A stretch of DNA of 33,378 bases from positions 1 through 33,378 of the forward strand of contig JAUSOY010000042.1 in assembly GCA_030656615.1 (NCBI GenBank). Direction: 5' to 3'. The position numbers and the translations under genes were made by a program. This document shows, piece after piece, positions 16,854-25,871 of this stretch; the first letter of the stretch is position 1, and each line of letters starts with the position of its first letter. The notes under the pieces were generated by a model. The model saw nothing but the letters and a program-made list of their open reading frames with translations, ran no database searches and had not been told where the DNA came from. The stretch is from Bacteroidales bacterium. Its GTDB lineage: Bacteria; Bacteroidota; Bacteroidia; Bacteroidales; TTA-H9.

Positions 16854-18181
16854 TGAAACCATTTTTACTGAAAAACGGCCAATGTATTACCGAATATGGT
16901 ATAAAACGAAGTGATATTCTTATCGAAGGTAAGCATATCCGAGGAATAGGGAAAATAGACTTGAATCCGGACGAGCTTGAAATTATCGATCTTACAAACA
17001 AACTGATTATTCCCGGAGGTATCGATCCACATGTTCATTTACAACTGCATACGGCTGCCGGAAATTCCTGTGACGATTTTTTTTCGGGTAGTAGGGCTGC
17101 TTTGGCCGGTGGCACAACGGCTATAATTGATTTTGTTACACCAAAACGCTTTCAGCCTTATGAAGAAGCGCTGGATCAGCGCCTTGAAGAAGCTTCAGCA
17201 AGCATGATTCCCGTTAAACTTCATATGGGTATTACCTGGTGGGATAACTCCTCAGCTAGTCAAATTCTTCATCTAATCAAACACCGGGGCATTAAAAGCT
17301 TCAAAGCGTATCTTGCCTATACATCAAGCATCGGCATTAGCTATTCTCAACTGGAAGAAATAATGCAACTACTGGCCAATGAAGATGTTGTATTGCTGAT
17401 TCATTGCGAAGAAGATGCAAACATTATCCGGCTTCAAAATGAATTTATCGCAAATGGTCAGGTTCAACCGAAATATCATGCTTTATCGAGGCCACCCCAA
17501 ACCGAATCAGAGGCTGTAAAAAAGGTCATTGCATTATGTCGGAAAACGAATTGTAAAACGTATATCGTACACGTTTCCACTGCGGAATCGATTTTAGAAA
17601 TTCAAAAAGCCAAAGAAGAGGGACTTCCGATTTTTGCTGAAACCTGTCCTCAATATCTTATACTGGATGAAAGCAAATACAATCATTCTTTTAATGAATC
17701 AGCACCTTTTGTAATAAGCCCTCCCCTACGTGAAAAACGGCATTCGGAAGCACTTTGGAATGCATTGCGTCAGAATGTTTTCGATGTAATTTCCACTGAC
17801 CATTGTCCGTTTAACCTTGTTGGTCAGAAAGATGCCGGAATTCATGATTTCCGAAAAATCCCCAATGGCGCTGGAGGACTTGAATTTCGAATTCCATTAA
17901 TATACTCCTTTGGACTTAAAAGCGGTTTGTTATCGACTGAGCAATTTGTTCGATTCACTTCGACCAATGCCGCACGGATTTTCGGATTCGATAAATCAGG
18001 GGTAATTGCAGAAAACATGTTTGCAAACCTGTGTATCATGGATATTTCTACAGAAAAAGTATTGACTGCCCGTCAACAATTTCAAAAATGCGATTCCAAT
18101 ATCTTTGAAGGAATAAATACTCAGTGCATGGTATCTATGTCAATTTTGGAAGGCGAAATCGCTTTTAGTTCAGTATTATAA
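16853..18181 (+). CDS. hyuA: Hydantoinase / dihydropyrimidinase-family cyclic amidohydrolase
   Basis: 442 aa. The binuclear zinc site of the dihydropyrimidinase family is complete: His60 and His62 (DPHVH), Lys151 in FKAYLAYTS as the carboxylated bridging lysine, His184 (IHCEED), His240 (VHVSTAE) and Asp316 (STDHCPF). It opens cyclic ureides such as hydantoins or dihydropyrimidines to ureido acids, matching E. coli YgeZ/HyuA of the same cluster. The product would carry a ureido group, a suitable substrate for YgeY/YgeW. It starts on the last base of the ssnA stop codon and ends the operon; a 176-bp gap follows with no clear terminator. Confidence 0.9.
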   Translation: MKPFLLKNGQCITEYGIKRSDILIEGKHIRGIGKIDLNPDELEIIDLTNKLIIPGGIDPHVHLQLHTAAGNSCDDFFSGSRAALAGGTTAIIDFVTPKRFQPYEEALDQRLEEASASMIPVKLHMGITWWDNSSASQILHLIKHRGIKSFKAYLAYTSSIGISYSQLEEIMQLLANEDVVLLIHCEEDANIIRLQNEFIANGQVQPKYHALSRPPQTESEAVKKVIALCRKTNCKTYIVHVSTAESILEIQKAKEEGLPIFAETCPQYLILDESKYNHSFNESAPFVISPPLREKRHSEALWNALRQNVFDVISTDHCPFNLVGQKDAGIHDFRKIPNGAGGLEFRIPLIYSFGLKSGLLSTEQFVRFTSTNAARIFGFDKSGVIAENMFANLCIMDISTEKVLTARQQFQKCDSNIFEGINTQCMVSMSILEGEIAFSSVL

Positions 18182-18357
18182 ATACTTGTACTAATAATTA
18201 ATTCCTTTATTGCAGGCTTCATTCTCAATCAATGAATTGGACTAAAAAAATTGAGGTGTCGAGATTTTATAGGTGGATATTATCAGTATATTGGCTGAAA
18301 ATCTGTTTTAATTTATGGTAAAAGACCCTTAATGTCAAACATCTAAAAAACAGGACT

Positions 18358-19956
18358 ATGCATTTCGCTACACTTGATTACATTGTATTTATAGCCTACT
18401 GTATATTGATAATCGGGATAGGATTATGGGTATCGAGGCGGAAAAAAGGAGTAGAAACTGATTCCAGTGATTATTTTCTTGCAGGTCGTGCACTTCCCTG
18501 GTGGGCCATTGGAGCATCACTGATTGCATCAAATATTTCAGCAGAACAATTCATTGGTATGTCCGGTTCGGGATTTGCTTTAGGACTGGGAATTGCATCA
18601 TATGAATGGATGGCTGCCATTACTTTAATCATTGTTGCATATTATTTTCTTCCCATTTTCTTAGAGAAAAAAATATATACCATGCCTCAGTTTCTCGAAA
18701 TACGTTTCGATAAACGGGTTAAAACAGTCATGGCCATTTTTTGGCTCATAGTATTTGTGTTTGTTAATCTTACGTCCATTGTTTATCTGGGAGCCTTGGC
18801 TATGGAAAAAATTATGGGTATCCGAATGATTTATGGTATTCTGGGCCTGGCATTTTTCGCGGCCTTATATTCCATTTACGGAGGATTAAAAGCGGTGGCA
18901 TGGACCGATGTCATTCAGGTCGTATTTTTAGTAGGTGGTGGATTGGTTACCACATACGTTGCGCTGGATTATCTTTCTGGTGGAGTGGGGTTTATAGCTG
19001 GATTTAAAGAATTGCTCCGCATTGCCCCCGAAAAATTTGACATGATTATCGAAAAAGGCAGTATGATGATTCCGGATGGTAAAGGTGGTACTAAAGATGC
19101 TTATATTGACTTACCTGGCATAAGCGTATTAATCGGAGGAATGTGGGTTGCTAATTTATACTACTGGGGATGCAATCAGTACATTATTCAAAGGGCTTTA
19201 GCCGCTAAAAGTCTGAGAGAAGCGCAACACGGACTGGTATTTGCTTCCTTTCTCAAAATTTTATTGCCTCTTATTGTTGTAATTCCAGGGATGGTTGCAT
19301 TTGCTTTGCATGCAGACATTGGCCGTTCCGATGAAGCATACCCCTGGCTTTTGCATAATTTTGTTCCTACAGGAGTTAAAGGATTGGCGTTTGCTGCCTT
19401 GGTTGCGGCTATAGTAAGTTCATTGGCTTCGATGATGAACAGCATTTCTACCATATTTACCATGGATATTTACCGGGAATATTTTAATAAAACAGCCTCT
19501 GAAAAGCAACTGGTAAAAACCGGACGTATCGTTAGTGCTTCTGCCCTGCTTATTGCCATTTTCATTGCACCCATGCTCCAAAATCTTGATCAGGCTTTTC
19601 AATACATTCAAGAATTTACCGGATTTGTTAGTCCGGGTGCGTTAGCGATTTTTATGGCAGGATTCTTCTACAAAAAAGCCAATGCTAATGGAGCTCTTGC
19701 CGCAGCCATCGCAACCTTTGTATTTTCACTGGCATTTAAATTTTTATTACCTGCATTGCCATTCATGGATCGAATGGGTGTGGTATTCCTTCTTTGCCTT
19801 GGACTTATTTGGGCTTTTGCAAGCGTTGCTGGTAACAAGAATCACCCCAAAGCCATCGACCTGCACAAAGGGCTTTATAATTCAAGCGTTGGATTTAAAA
19901 TTGCTTCTGTTATTATCGTCGTAATACTGGTTATTCTTTATAGTATCTGGTGGTAA
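18358..19956 (+). CDS. Sodium/solute symporter of the SGLT (SLC5) family
   Basis: 532 aa, polytopic (about 14 membrane segments expected), closely resembling Vibrio vSGLT along its whole length. Residues that bind galactose in vSGLT are kept: Asn59, Gln64 and Glu83 (vSGLT Asn64, Gln69, Glu88), Asn266 in WVANLYYW (Asn260), Lys300 (Lys294) and a Gln in AFQYIQEFTG. The sodium-site segment AAIVSSLASMMNS is also present. On this evidence a sugar or sugar-like polyol is the most likely substrate. Position next to the purine cluster suggests urate or a purine product instead, but typical urate carriers (NAT/NCS2 family) look different. The 176-bp upstream gap points to its own promoter. Confidence 0.88.
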   Translation: MHFATLDYIVFIAYCILIIGIGLWVSRRKKGVETDSSDYFLAGRALPWWAIGASLIASNISAEQFIGMSGSGFALGLGIASYEWMAAITLIIVAYYFLPIFLEKKIYTMPQFLEIRFDKRVKTVMAIFWLIVFVFVNLTSIVYLGALAMEKIMGIRMIYGILGLAFFAALYSIYGGLKAVAWTDVIQVVFLVGGGLVTTYVALDYLSGGVGFIAGFKELLRIAPEKFDMIIEKGSMMIPDGKGGTKDAYIDLPGISVLIGGMWVANLYYWGCNQYIIQRALAAKSLREAQHGLVFASFLKILLPLIVVIPGMVAFALHADIGRSDEAYPWLLHNFVPTGVKGLAFAALVAAIVSSLASMMNSISTIFTMDIYREYFNKTASEKQLVKTGRIVSASALLIAIFIAPMLQNLDQAFQYIQEFTGFVSPGALAIFMAGFFYKKANANGALAAAIATFVFSLAFKFLLPALPFMDRMGVVFLLCLGLIWAFASVAGNKNHPKAIDLHKGLYNSSVGFKIASVIIVVILVILYSIWW

Positions 19957-20059
19957 TAACCTGACAAAATGATTATGGCATCTTTATTGAGATGAATTGC
20001 AAGTAATTTCAAAAATTTAGAATAAACACAATAATTATCATACATCTAATTATTTACCT

Positions 20060-20455
20060 ATGAATATACAAATCACATTTGACGGTTCAAAAAAAATCAA
20101 TGCCAACATTAACGGACATATTGTCAGAACTGATCAACCCGTTCAAGCGGGTGGAGACAATTCTGCTCCGGCACCTTATGAGTTATTTCTTGCCTCTATC
20201 GGCACGTGTGCCGGTATTTACGTAAAATCATTCTGCGATCAACGTGGAATACCCACCGATGATATATATATCGAACAAAGTATGGAATGGGATCGTGCCG
20301 CAGGAAAAATGAGCAAGATGAAACTCGACATTAAGCTTCCTGTCGATTTTCCTGAAAAGTATAAAGAGTCTGTCATTCGCACAGCTGAACTTTGTGCTGT
20401 AAAGAAAACGATACAGGATCCACCGGTATTTGAGGTAGTAACATCGCAAATCTAA
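20060..20455 (+). CDS. OsmC-family protein
   Basis: 131 aa, OsmC/Ohr fold (YhfA-like short form). The two conserved cysteines are Cys50 in IGTCAG and Cys112 in ELCAVKK, with an extra Cys59. Members reduce organic hydroperoxides or act as sulfur-transfer-like proteins; for the short YhfA type the activity is uncertain. It stands 103 nt after the symporter and ends 9 nt before a convergent gene, with a strong terminator just downstream, so it is last in the plus-strand group. Confidence 0.85.
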   Translation: MNIQITFDGSKKINANINGHIVRTDQPVQAGGDNSAPAPYELFLASIGTCAGIYVKSFCDQRGIPTDDIYIEQSMEWDRAAGKMSKMKLDIKLPVDFPEKYKESVIRTAELCAVKKTIQDPPVFEVVTSQI

Positions 20456-20516
20456 AAGCAAAACTACCTTTCAACACCCATTGAGGCAGGCGTATCCGTC
20501 TGCCTTTTTGCTTTTA
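20454..20516. terminator. Nested terminator inside the end of the convergent BASS gene
   Basis: The inner stem AGGCAGGCG (20484-20492) pairs with CGTCTGCCT (20497-20505; one G-T) around TATC and is followed by TTTTT, a strong terminator for the OsmC gene. An outer 11-bp inverted repeat, TAAAAGCAAAA starting at 20454 and TTTTGCTTTTA ending near 20516, brackets it; its arms supply a T-rich tail for the minus-strand gene. Much of the hairpin encodes the C-terminal residues of the BASS protein. Confidence 0.75.
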
Positions 20517-21408
20517 TAGATAACCATATAAGGTAAATCAGCAGAATAACACTGAGAGCAGCCGAAGGAATAGCTGCCTTTTCACCAAAAAGAGCTAAAC
20601 ACAATACAGCCGCAAATCCTGTGTTTTTTACGCTGAATATCAGTTCAAGGCTGCGCCTGATTTGTTCTTGCATTGCAATACGAATTGTAATCAGGCGAAA
20701 TAAATATCCACCACCAAATAGCAGCAGACTGAGCACCAGCATTGGCAGCAAAATTACATCCAGATTGTTTATTATTATGTCTCTGTTCAGCCCAATGACC
20801 GTGTAAACAATGACCGCAAAAAGTGTATTTATTATCTTCCCGATATACGGTTTAATGCGATTAAGTACTGGTGGGTATTCCGAAATTCTCGAAAGAAAGA
20901 GCGGTAAAATCACCAGCATTATAATCATTTCAATAATAACACGCATTGAATTTCCACTTTGAAACTCCATAAAATATAGCATTACGGGCATAATAATCAA
21001 CAATAAAAGGTAGCCAGCCAAAACTGCCAGTGTCGAATATTTGACATCTCCATGAATCATTTTACTAAACGGTACAATAACAACGCCCGGAGGTGCCAAT
21101 GCAATGCAAAGAAATCCGGCCATCATATTGGAATCGGAACCAAAAAATAGCCAGGCCAATCCCATTAACAAGCCACCAAACAATATGTAATTCAATAAAA
21201 TAACACTTATTACAGGACGAATCACCAAATTAAAAGGTCGTAAATCCTTGGTGGAAAAACTCATCAACGAAAAGCTCATCAAAGCCATCAGTATATATAA
21301 TAAATACAGTTTGGTAAATTGAGCTGCCCAAGGCAATAACAGACCCGAGAGTAAAGCAGCAATAAGAAATGAATTGCGGTTGTACAGAATATTTCTAAGT
21401 CGGGTCAT
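20464..21408 (-). CDS. Bile acid:sodium symporter (BASS)-family membrane protein
   Basis: 314 aa, almost entirely hydrophobic with eight to ten predicted membrane segments. FLCIALAPPGVVIVPFSKMIHGD and LELIFSVKNTGFAAVLCLALFG resemble the crossover regions of the BASS/SBF family (bile acid, pantoate, arsenite-type carriers). The substrate is not predictable. Start: the ATG at 21408 gives MTRLRNILYNRN directly before the first membrane helix; an ATG at 21441 would add 11 residues and take up most of the 43-bp divergent spacer. Its 3' end is convergent with the OsmC gene and contains that gene's terminator. Confidence 0.75.
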   Translation of the reverse strand: MTRLRNILYNRNSFLIAALLSGLLLPWAAQFTKLYLLYILMALMSFSLMSFSTKDLRPFNLVIRPVISVILLNYILFGGLLMGLAWLFFGSDSNMMAGFLCIALAPPGVVIVPFSKMIHGDVKYSTLAVLAGYLLLLIIMPVMLYFMEFQSGNSMRVIIEMIIMLVILPLFLSRISEYPPVLNRIKPYIGKIINTLFAVIVYTVIGLNRDIIINNLDVILLPMLVLSLLLFGGGYLFRLITIRIAMQEQIRRSLELIFSVKNTGFAAVLCLALFGEKAAIPSAALSVILLIYLIWLSIKAKRQTDTPASMGVER

Positions 21409-21451
21409 GATATTTCGTCTAATTTTGACAAAAATAGCCAAAACCCTTCAA

Positions 21452-22657
21452 ATGACAGAGTTTCCTAAAGTATTCGTTTGTTTGCCAGTGATGCAGGAAG
21501 AAGCATATTTAGAGGCTATTACTAACAGCCTTAAACATCAGGATTATCCGGACGTTCAACTTGTGATCTGTATAAATCAACCGGAAAGCTACAGGCATAT
21601 TCCCGAAAAAAAACATATTTGTATAGAAAATGAAAAGGCATTAAAATATTTCAGGAAAGAATTTCCAAACGCCATTATCATCGACAGAGCAAGTCAGGGC
21701 ATTGGATGGGACGATAAATTTTATGGTGTTGGCTGGGCAAGAAAAGTCTGTTTGGATGAGGCTTCAAGTATGGCCTATCCTTCTGACATTTTGTTAAGCA
21801 TGGATGCTGATACCGAATATCCAAAAGATTATATCACAAAGGTAGTTCATGGATTTTCGATGCATCCTCAGGCATTAGGTATGGCAATTCCATATTATCA
21901 TAAGCAAACACCCAACGAAGAAGCCAACAAAGCAATTTTGCGATATGAAATATACATGCGTTATTTTGCTGTAAATATGCTTCGCACCGGACAATATTAT
22001 GCCTTTACAGCCATTGGTTCCGCCATGGCCTGTACTGGTAAAGCATATAAAAAAATTCGCGGACTTACCCCTCATAAGAGTGGTGAGGATTTTTATTTTC
22101 TTCAGAAACTCAGAAAAAGTGGGAGCATCATTATTTGGGCTGATACCCTGGCATGGCCTGCTGCACGATTTTCTGACCGGGTATTTTTCGGAACCGGTCC
22201 TGCCATGATTAAAGGCTCCAGTGGCAATTGGGATTCGTATCCTATTTATCCAGCCCGATTTTTTGATGAAGTGGCCACCACAATTCAATTATTTCCAATA
22301 CTCTTTGAAAATGACCAACCCACTCCAATGGATGATTTTCTAAATTCAACATACGGAGACTCCAAATTTTGGCAAAAAATCAGAAAATCATGTAAAACCG
22401 AGAAGCGGTTTATTCAGGCTTGTCATGAATCTATCGACGGTTTAAAAATATTACAATTCCTTCGTTATCGGCTGAATCAGGAATTTTCTGAAGATTATTC
22501 CAATTTGCAAACCTTTTTCAATGATAATTTTCAGAATTTTTTACCAGATTCTGAATTTTCAGGCAACTTTTACACATTAGTGGGGTTAGATTATATAAGG
22601 GAATTGCTGTTTAACATTGAATTCTCTGAACGTAACAGAATAAGAATACTAAAATGA
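21452..22657 (+). CDS. Glycosyltransferase family 2-like protein
   Basis: 401 aa, GT-A fold. It starts with FPKVFVCLPVMQEE, has the nucleotide-sugar/metal motif DADT in LSMDADTEYP, and a catalytic-loop GED in HKSGEDFYFLQKL. No membrane helix is evident, so it is likely a cytoplasmic or peripheral enzyme. The donor and acceptor are unknown. The ATG at 21452 is preferred: the 26-residue extension from 21374 overlaps the divergent gene. A -7-like TAATTTTG lies at 21420-21427 but without a good -33. It overlaps miaA by ATGA (22654-22657), so the two are translationally coupled. Confidence 0.85.
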   Translation: MTEFPKVFVCLPVMQEEAYLEAITNSLKHQDYPDVQLVICINQPESYRHIPEKKHICIENEKALKYFRKEFPNAIIIDRASQGIGWDDKFYGVGWARKVCLDEASSMAYPSDILLSMDADTEYPKDYITKVVHGFSMHPQALGMAIPYYHKQTPNEEANKAILRYEIYMRYFAVNMLRTGQYYAFTAIGSAMACTGKAYKKIRGLTPHKSGEDFYFLQKLRKSGSIIIWADTLAWPAARFSDRVFFGTGPAMIKGSSGNWDSYPIYPARFFDEVATTIQLFPILFENDQPTPMDDFLNSTYGDSKFWQKIRKSCKTEKRFIQACHESIDGLKILQFLRYRLNQEFSEDYSNLQTFFNDNFQNFLPDSEFSGNFYTLVGLDYIRELLFNIEFSERNRIRILK

Positions 22658-23586
22658 TAGTAATAACCGGTCCAACTGCAACTGGAAAAACCCGTCTTGC
22701 TGCTCTCTTAGCATATAAAATCAATGGAGAGATCATCTCTGCTGATTCGCGTCAGGTATTTCGTGGAATGGATATTGGCACGGGTAAAGATCTTTGTGAT
22801 TATAAAATTAACGGAGGTATCATACCATATCATTTGATCGATATTGCTGAAGCGGGTACAGAATTCAGTGTATTTCAATTTGCTAAATATTTTAAAGAAT
22901 CTTATAAGAATATAACAGAGCGAAAAAAACCAGTGATTCTGTGTGGAGGAACCGGATTATATATTCAGGCTGCTATTTCTGGTTTTGATTTTCCGGAAGT
23001 TCCTAAAGATGAAACATTCCGCAAATTCGCATCGAATCAAAGCATGGAAGAATTGACCAACTTACTTACTTCTTATCGTTCGCTTCACAATACAAGCGAT
23101 ATAACCGATCGGGAAAGATTAACAAGAGCTGTTGAAATCGAGCGCTTTAAAAAGAAGTTCGCATCAAGCAAATCTGAAAATAGCATACCTCACATCATTT
23201 TTGGAGTTCAGGTTCCACGAGATATCATCCGTAGAAGAATTAGTAAACGTCTGGATCAACGCCTTCAGGAAGGAATGATTGATGAAGTAAAAGCGCTTCT
23301 TGCTATGGATATTTCACCCGAAAGGCTCGACTATTACGGACTTGAATATCGCTATATCAGTCAATATCTTTGTAATGGAATTTCTTATAACGAGATGTAT
23401 CGTAAGCTGGAAATAGCGATTCATCAATTTGCCAAACGCCAGATGACATGGTTCAGGCGAATGGAAAAACAGGGACATTGCATTCACTGGATTGATGGTC
23501 TAAAAAACGAAGATGATAAGTTGGATGAAATACATCAAATATTGGCAACGCATAGCCTGAACATTTTAGAAAAAATTGAATCATGA
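22654..23586 (+). CDS. miaA: tRNA dimethylallyltransferase MiaA
   Basis: 310 aa, usual length. It transfers a dimethylallyl group to N6 of A37 in tRNAs reading UNN codons. Motifs: P-loop GPTATGKT (6-13), ISADSRQVFRGMDIGTGK, ILCGGTGLYIQA, the Arg-rich RDIIRRRISKRL, YYGLEYRYIS, and QFAKRQMTWFRR. It overlaps the gene before and the gene after by four bases each (ATGA), an unusual company for a tRNA-modification gene. Confidence 0.97.
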   Translation: MIVITGPTATGKTRLAALLAYKINGEIISADSRQVFRGMDIGTGKDLCDYKINGGIIPYHLIDIAEAGTEFSVFQFAKYFKESYKNITERKKPVILCGGTGLYIQAAISGFDFPEVPKDETFRKFASNQSMEELTNLLTSYRSLHNTSDITDRERLTRAVEIERFKKKFASSKSENSIPHIIFGVQVPRDIIRRRISKRLDQRLQEGMIDEVKALLAMDISPERLDYYGLEYRYISQYLCNGISYNEMYRKLEIAIHQFAKRQMTWFRRMEKQGHCIHWIDGLKNEDDKLDEIHQILATHSLNILEKIES

Positions 23587-24851
23587 AAAACAATTTTCTG
23601 TTTTTATTTTTCGCAATCCTGTGGTCATTAGGTATGGAAGCACAGCCACCCGCCCCTGCATCACCTATTCCGCAGCATGAGGCAACCGATGTCAGTGTGT
23701 CACCGGTTTTATCCTGGTCGGTTGTAAACTGGAATCCTACCTGCAGATACGATGTTTATTTGGGCCTTTCTCCCAGTCCTCCTTTAAAATTTGAAAACCT
23801 GAAAGACCCACAGGTCTTGGTAACTGGCCTATTAGCAGATGTTAAGTATTATTGGTACGTGATTGTTTACGATTCAGGATACAGACAAGCTTTTAGCCCT
23901 CTCTGGAGTTTCACTACCCGAAAAAATCCGGTTTTACCATTAATTAACCACGAGTATACCTATTATCCCAATGAAAGCATTCTCACGTACAATGTTGTTG
24001 GAAATCTAGATGCTGGAGAAAATGGCCCTAATGCCATTTGGGATTTTTCAAATCTGACCGTAGCTTCAAATTATCAGGAAATCAAATATTTGAACCCATC
24101 AGCAACCCCTTTTGTAGGGGGTTTCCCTATGTCAAATGTTGCTTTAAAAGACGAACTGAATCAGTACCATTACTTTCGATATTCAAACGATGGAATTCAA
24201 AAGCTTGGAATAGGTACAGGAGTATCCTCCACGATCTATACAAATCCGGAAACTATTATAACATATCCGTTCATTTACGACAGCGAATTTAATGATACCT
24301 ATACCGGAATAGGTGGCAATACAAACCGTTCCGGTGTTTCATATGGCACCGCAGATGCTTATGGCACGCTGCTTTTACCAGGAGGCAATGTACTCCGTGA
24401 TATTTTACGTGTGAAAACTGAGTCAGCCTATTTCGATTACTACGAAGGATTGGTAAAAGGAACATCCATAACTTCGTATACCTGGTATCAATCAGGAAGC
24501 AAGGAACCGGTTTTTAAGTTTGAAATTACAACACTCTCTCAAAACGGTACCCCATACTTGAATACGAAAAAGGCATGGATGACAAAAACAGCAACATCCA
24601 GCCCCAATGATCTGGAGTTGAATAATAAAACATCTATCTTGAATCCCGTCAAAGATAAAATTCAAATTCTGGGGCTCGAAAACTACGAACAGTACAGGTT
24701 CTTTATTTATTCTATGAATGCGATTTTAGTGAACAGCGGCCAAGCTTCACCACGTATCGATGTATCTGAAATATCTTCAGGGATGTACATTATTGAGTTA
24801 AGAAATAAAAAAAATGAAGTAATTTTCCGTTCCAAATTCATTATTCAATAA
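23583..24851 (+). CDS. Secreted T9SS type A sorting-domain protein with Fn3-like domain
   Basis: 422 aa. Signal peptide MKNNFLFLFFAILWSLGMEA, then a fibronectin type III-like module (about 25-113: PVLSWSVVNWNPTCRYDVYLG to SPLWSFTT), a central region of ~220 residues I do not recognise, and a C-terminal Por-secretion type A sorting domain (about 345-422: SILNPVKDKIQILGLENYEQ to IIQ). It should be exported by T9SS. The start overlaps the miaA stop by ATGA. Function unknown. Confidence 0.8.
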   Translation: MKNNFLFLFFAILWSLGMEAQPPAPASPIPQHEATDVSVSPVLSWSVVNWNPTCRYDVYLGLSPSPPLKFENLKDPQVLVTGLLADVKYYWYVIVYDSGYRQAFSPLWSFTTRKNPVLPLINHEYTYYPNESILTYNVVGNLDAGENGPNAIWDFSNLTVASNYQEIKYLNPSATPFVGGFPMSNVALKDELNQYHYFRYSNDGIQKLGIGTGVSSTIYTNPETIITYPFIYDSEFNDTYTGIGGNTNRSGVSYGTADAYGTLLLPGGNVLRDILRVKTESAYFDYYEGLVKGTSITSYTWYQSGSKEPVFKFEITTLSQNGTPYLNTKKAWMTKTATSSPNDLELNNKTSILNPVKDKIQILGLENYEQYRFFIYSMNAILVNSGQASPRIDVSEISSGMYIIELRNKKNEVIFRSKFIIQ

Positions 24852-24858
24852 TTTATCC

Positions 24859-25866
24859 TTGAAAAAGAATATCCTTATTACCGGAGCTAACGGGTTCATC
24901 GGTTCTTTTCTTACTGAAGAATCAATTAAACGTGGCCATAATACGGTGGTTTTACTCAGACACAGCAGTCGGATTACAAATCTGCCAAAAGAAAATATTC
25001 GGGTTTATCGTTCTGATTTTGAAGAAAAATCTGCCCTTGATTCAATACTGAAACAAATAGCTGAGGAGAATGGAGTACCAGATGCTGTAATACACAACGC
25101 GGGTATTACAAAAACCATTGATAATTCTGAGTTTTTTAGGGCTAATGTTGAAAATACTGAAAATCTCATCAACGGCCTTAAGCAATTTGATAAACACCCA
25201 CCGCGGTTTATACTAATGAGTAGTCTGGCTGCCCAGGGAGCCGGTGATCCGGTTACACTGAAACCTCTTCAGGCTACTGACACATCGCTTCCCGATACCT
25301 TATATGGAATCAGTAAATTAGAGGCCGAAAAAAAAGTAAAAGACCAGAAAACATTGCCATGGATGATTATTCGTCCGACCGGCGTTTATGGTCCGAGAGA
25401 TCACGACTATCTGATGGTGATGAAAACGCTTAAGTCGGGCTTCGCACCGGTCATTGGTTTTAGTGCACAACACCTAAGTTTTATTTATGTGAAAGACCTT
25501 GCTAGACTGGTTTTGGATGCGGCCGAATCCGAACTCTCGAATAAAACATATATTGCAGCGGAAGAACGATCGTATACTACAGATGAATACACTGACTTGC
25601 TTAAGCGTCTGTTAAATCCTGGCGCTATTAAATTACCGATACCCCTATTTTTAGTTGAAGCTGCTGCATCCATCAGTGAAGGAATGCAAAAATTCACAAG
25701 AAAAGCTACGGCCCTGAATATGGATAAGTTCCGAAACATGAAAGCGCTCAACTGGAAATGTGATACAGGTCCTGTTCGTAAAGAACTAAACTTCAAGGAG
25801 GATTATCCTTTGGAGAAGGGTTTAATAGAAACCATCGATTGGTATCGTTCAAATGGCTGGTTATAA
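24859..25866 (+). CDS. NAD-dependent epimerase/dehydratase (extended SDR)
   Basis: 335 aa. The Rossmann motif ITGANGFIG is within the first 16 residues, LMSSLAAQG gives the catalytic Ser, and YGISKLEAEK the Tyr-x3-Lys pair; RPTGVYGPRD is also typical. It reduces or epimerises a nucleotide sugar or similar alcohol; the substrate is not clear. The start codon is TTG at 24859: no ATG lies at a suitable place, and the glycine-rich loop leaves no room for a later start. It follows the T9SS gene by 7 nt. Confidence 0.85.
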   Translation: MKKNILITGANGFIGSFLTEESIKRGHNTVVLLRHSSRITNLPKENIRVYRSDFEEKSALDSILKQIAEENGVPDAVIHNAGITKTIDNSEFFRANVENTENLINGLKQFDKHPPRFILMSSLAAQGAGDPVTLKPLQATDTSLPDTLYGISKLEAEKKVKDQKTLPWMIIRPTGVYGPRDHDYLMVMKTLKSGFAPVIGFSAQHLSFIYVKDLARLVLDAAESELSNKTYIAAEERSYTTDEYTDLLKRLLNPGAIKLPIPLFLVEAAASISEGMQKFTRKATALNMDKFRNMKALNWKCDTGPVRKELNFKEDYPLEKGLIETIDWYRSNGWL

Positions 25867-25871
25867 ATTAC

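Noticed and set aside
18182-18357. Possible promoter or terminator before the symporter gene
   Set aside because: TATATTGG and TAATTTAT only partly match the -7 box and neither has a TTG at 19-21 nt; TTCATT/AATGAA is too weak a hairpin for a terminator.
24104-24124. AACCCC...GGGGTT hairpin
   Set aside because: It lies in the middle of the T9SS gene and encodes ordinary residues (TPFVGG); no T-tract follows, so chance is the simpler explanation.
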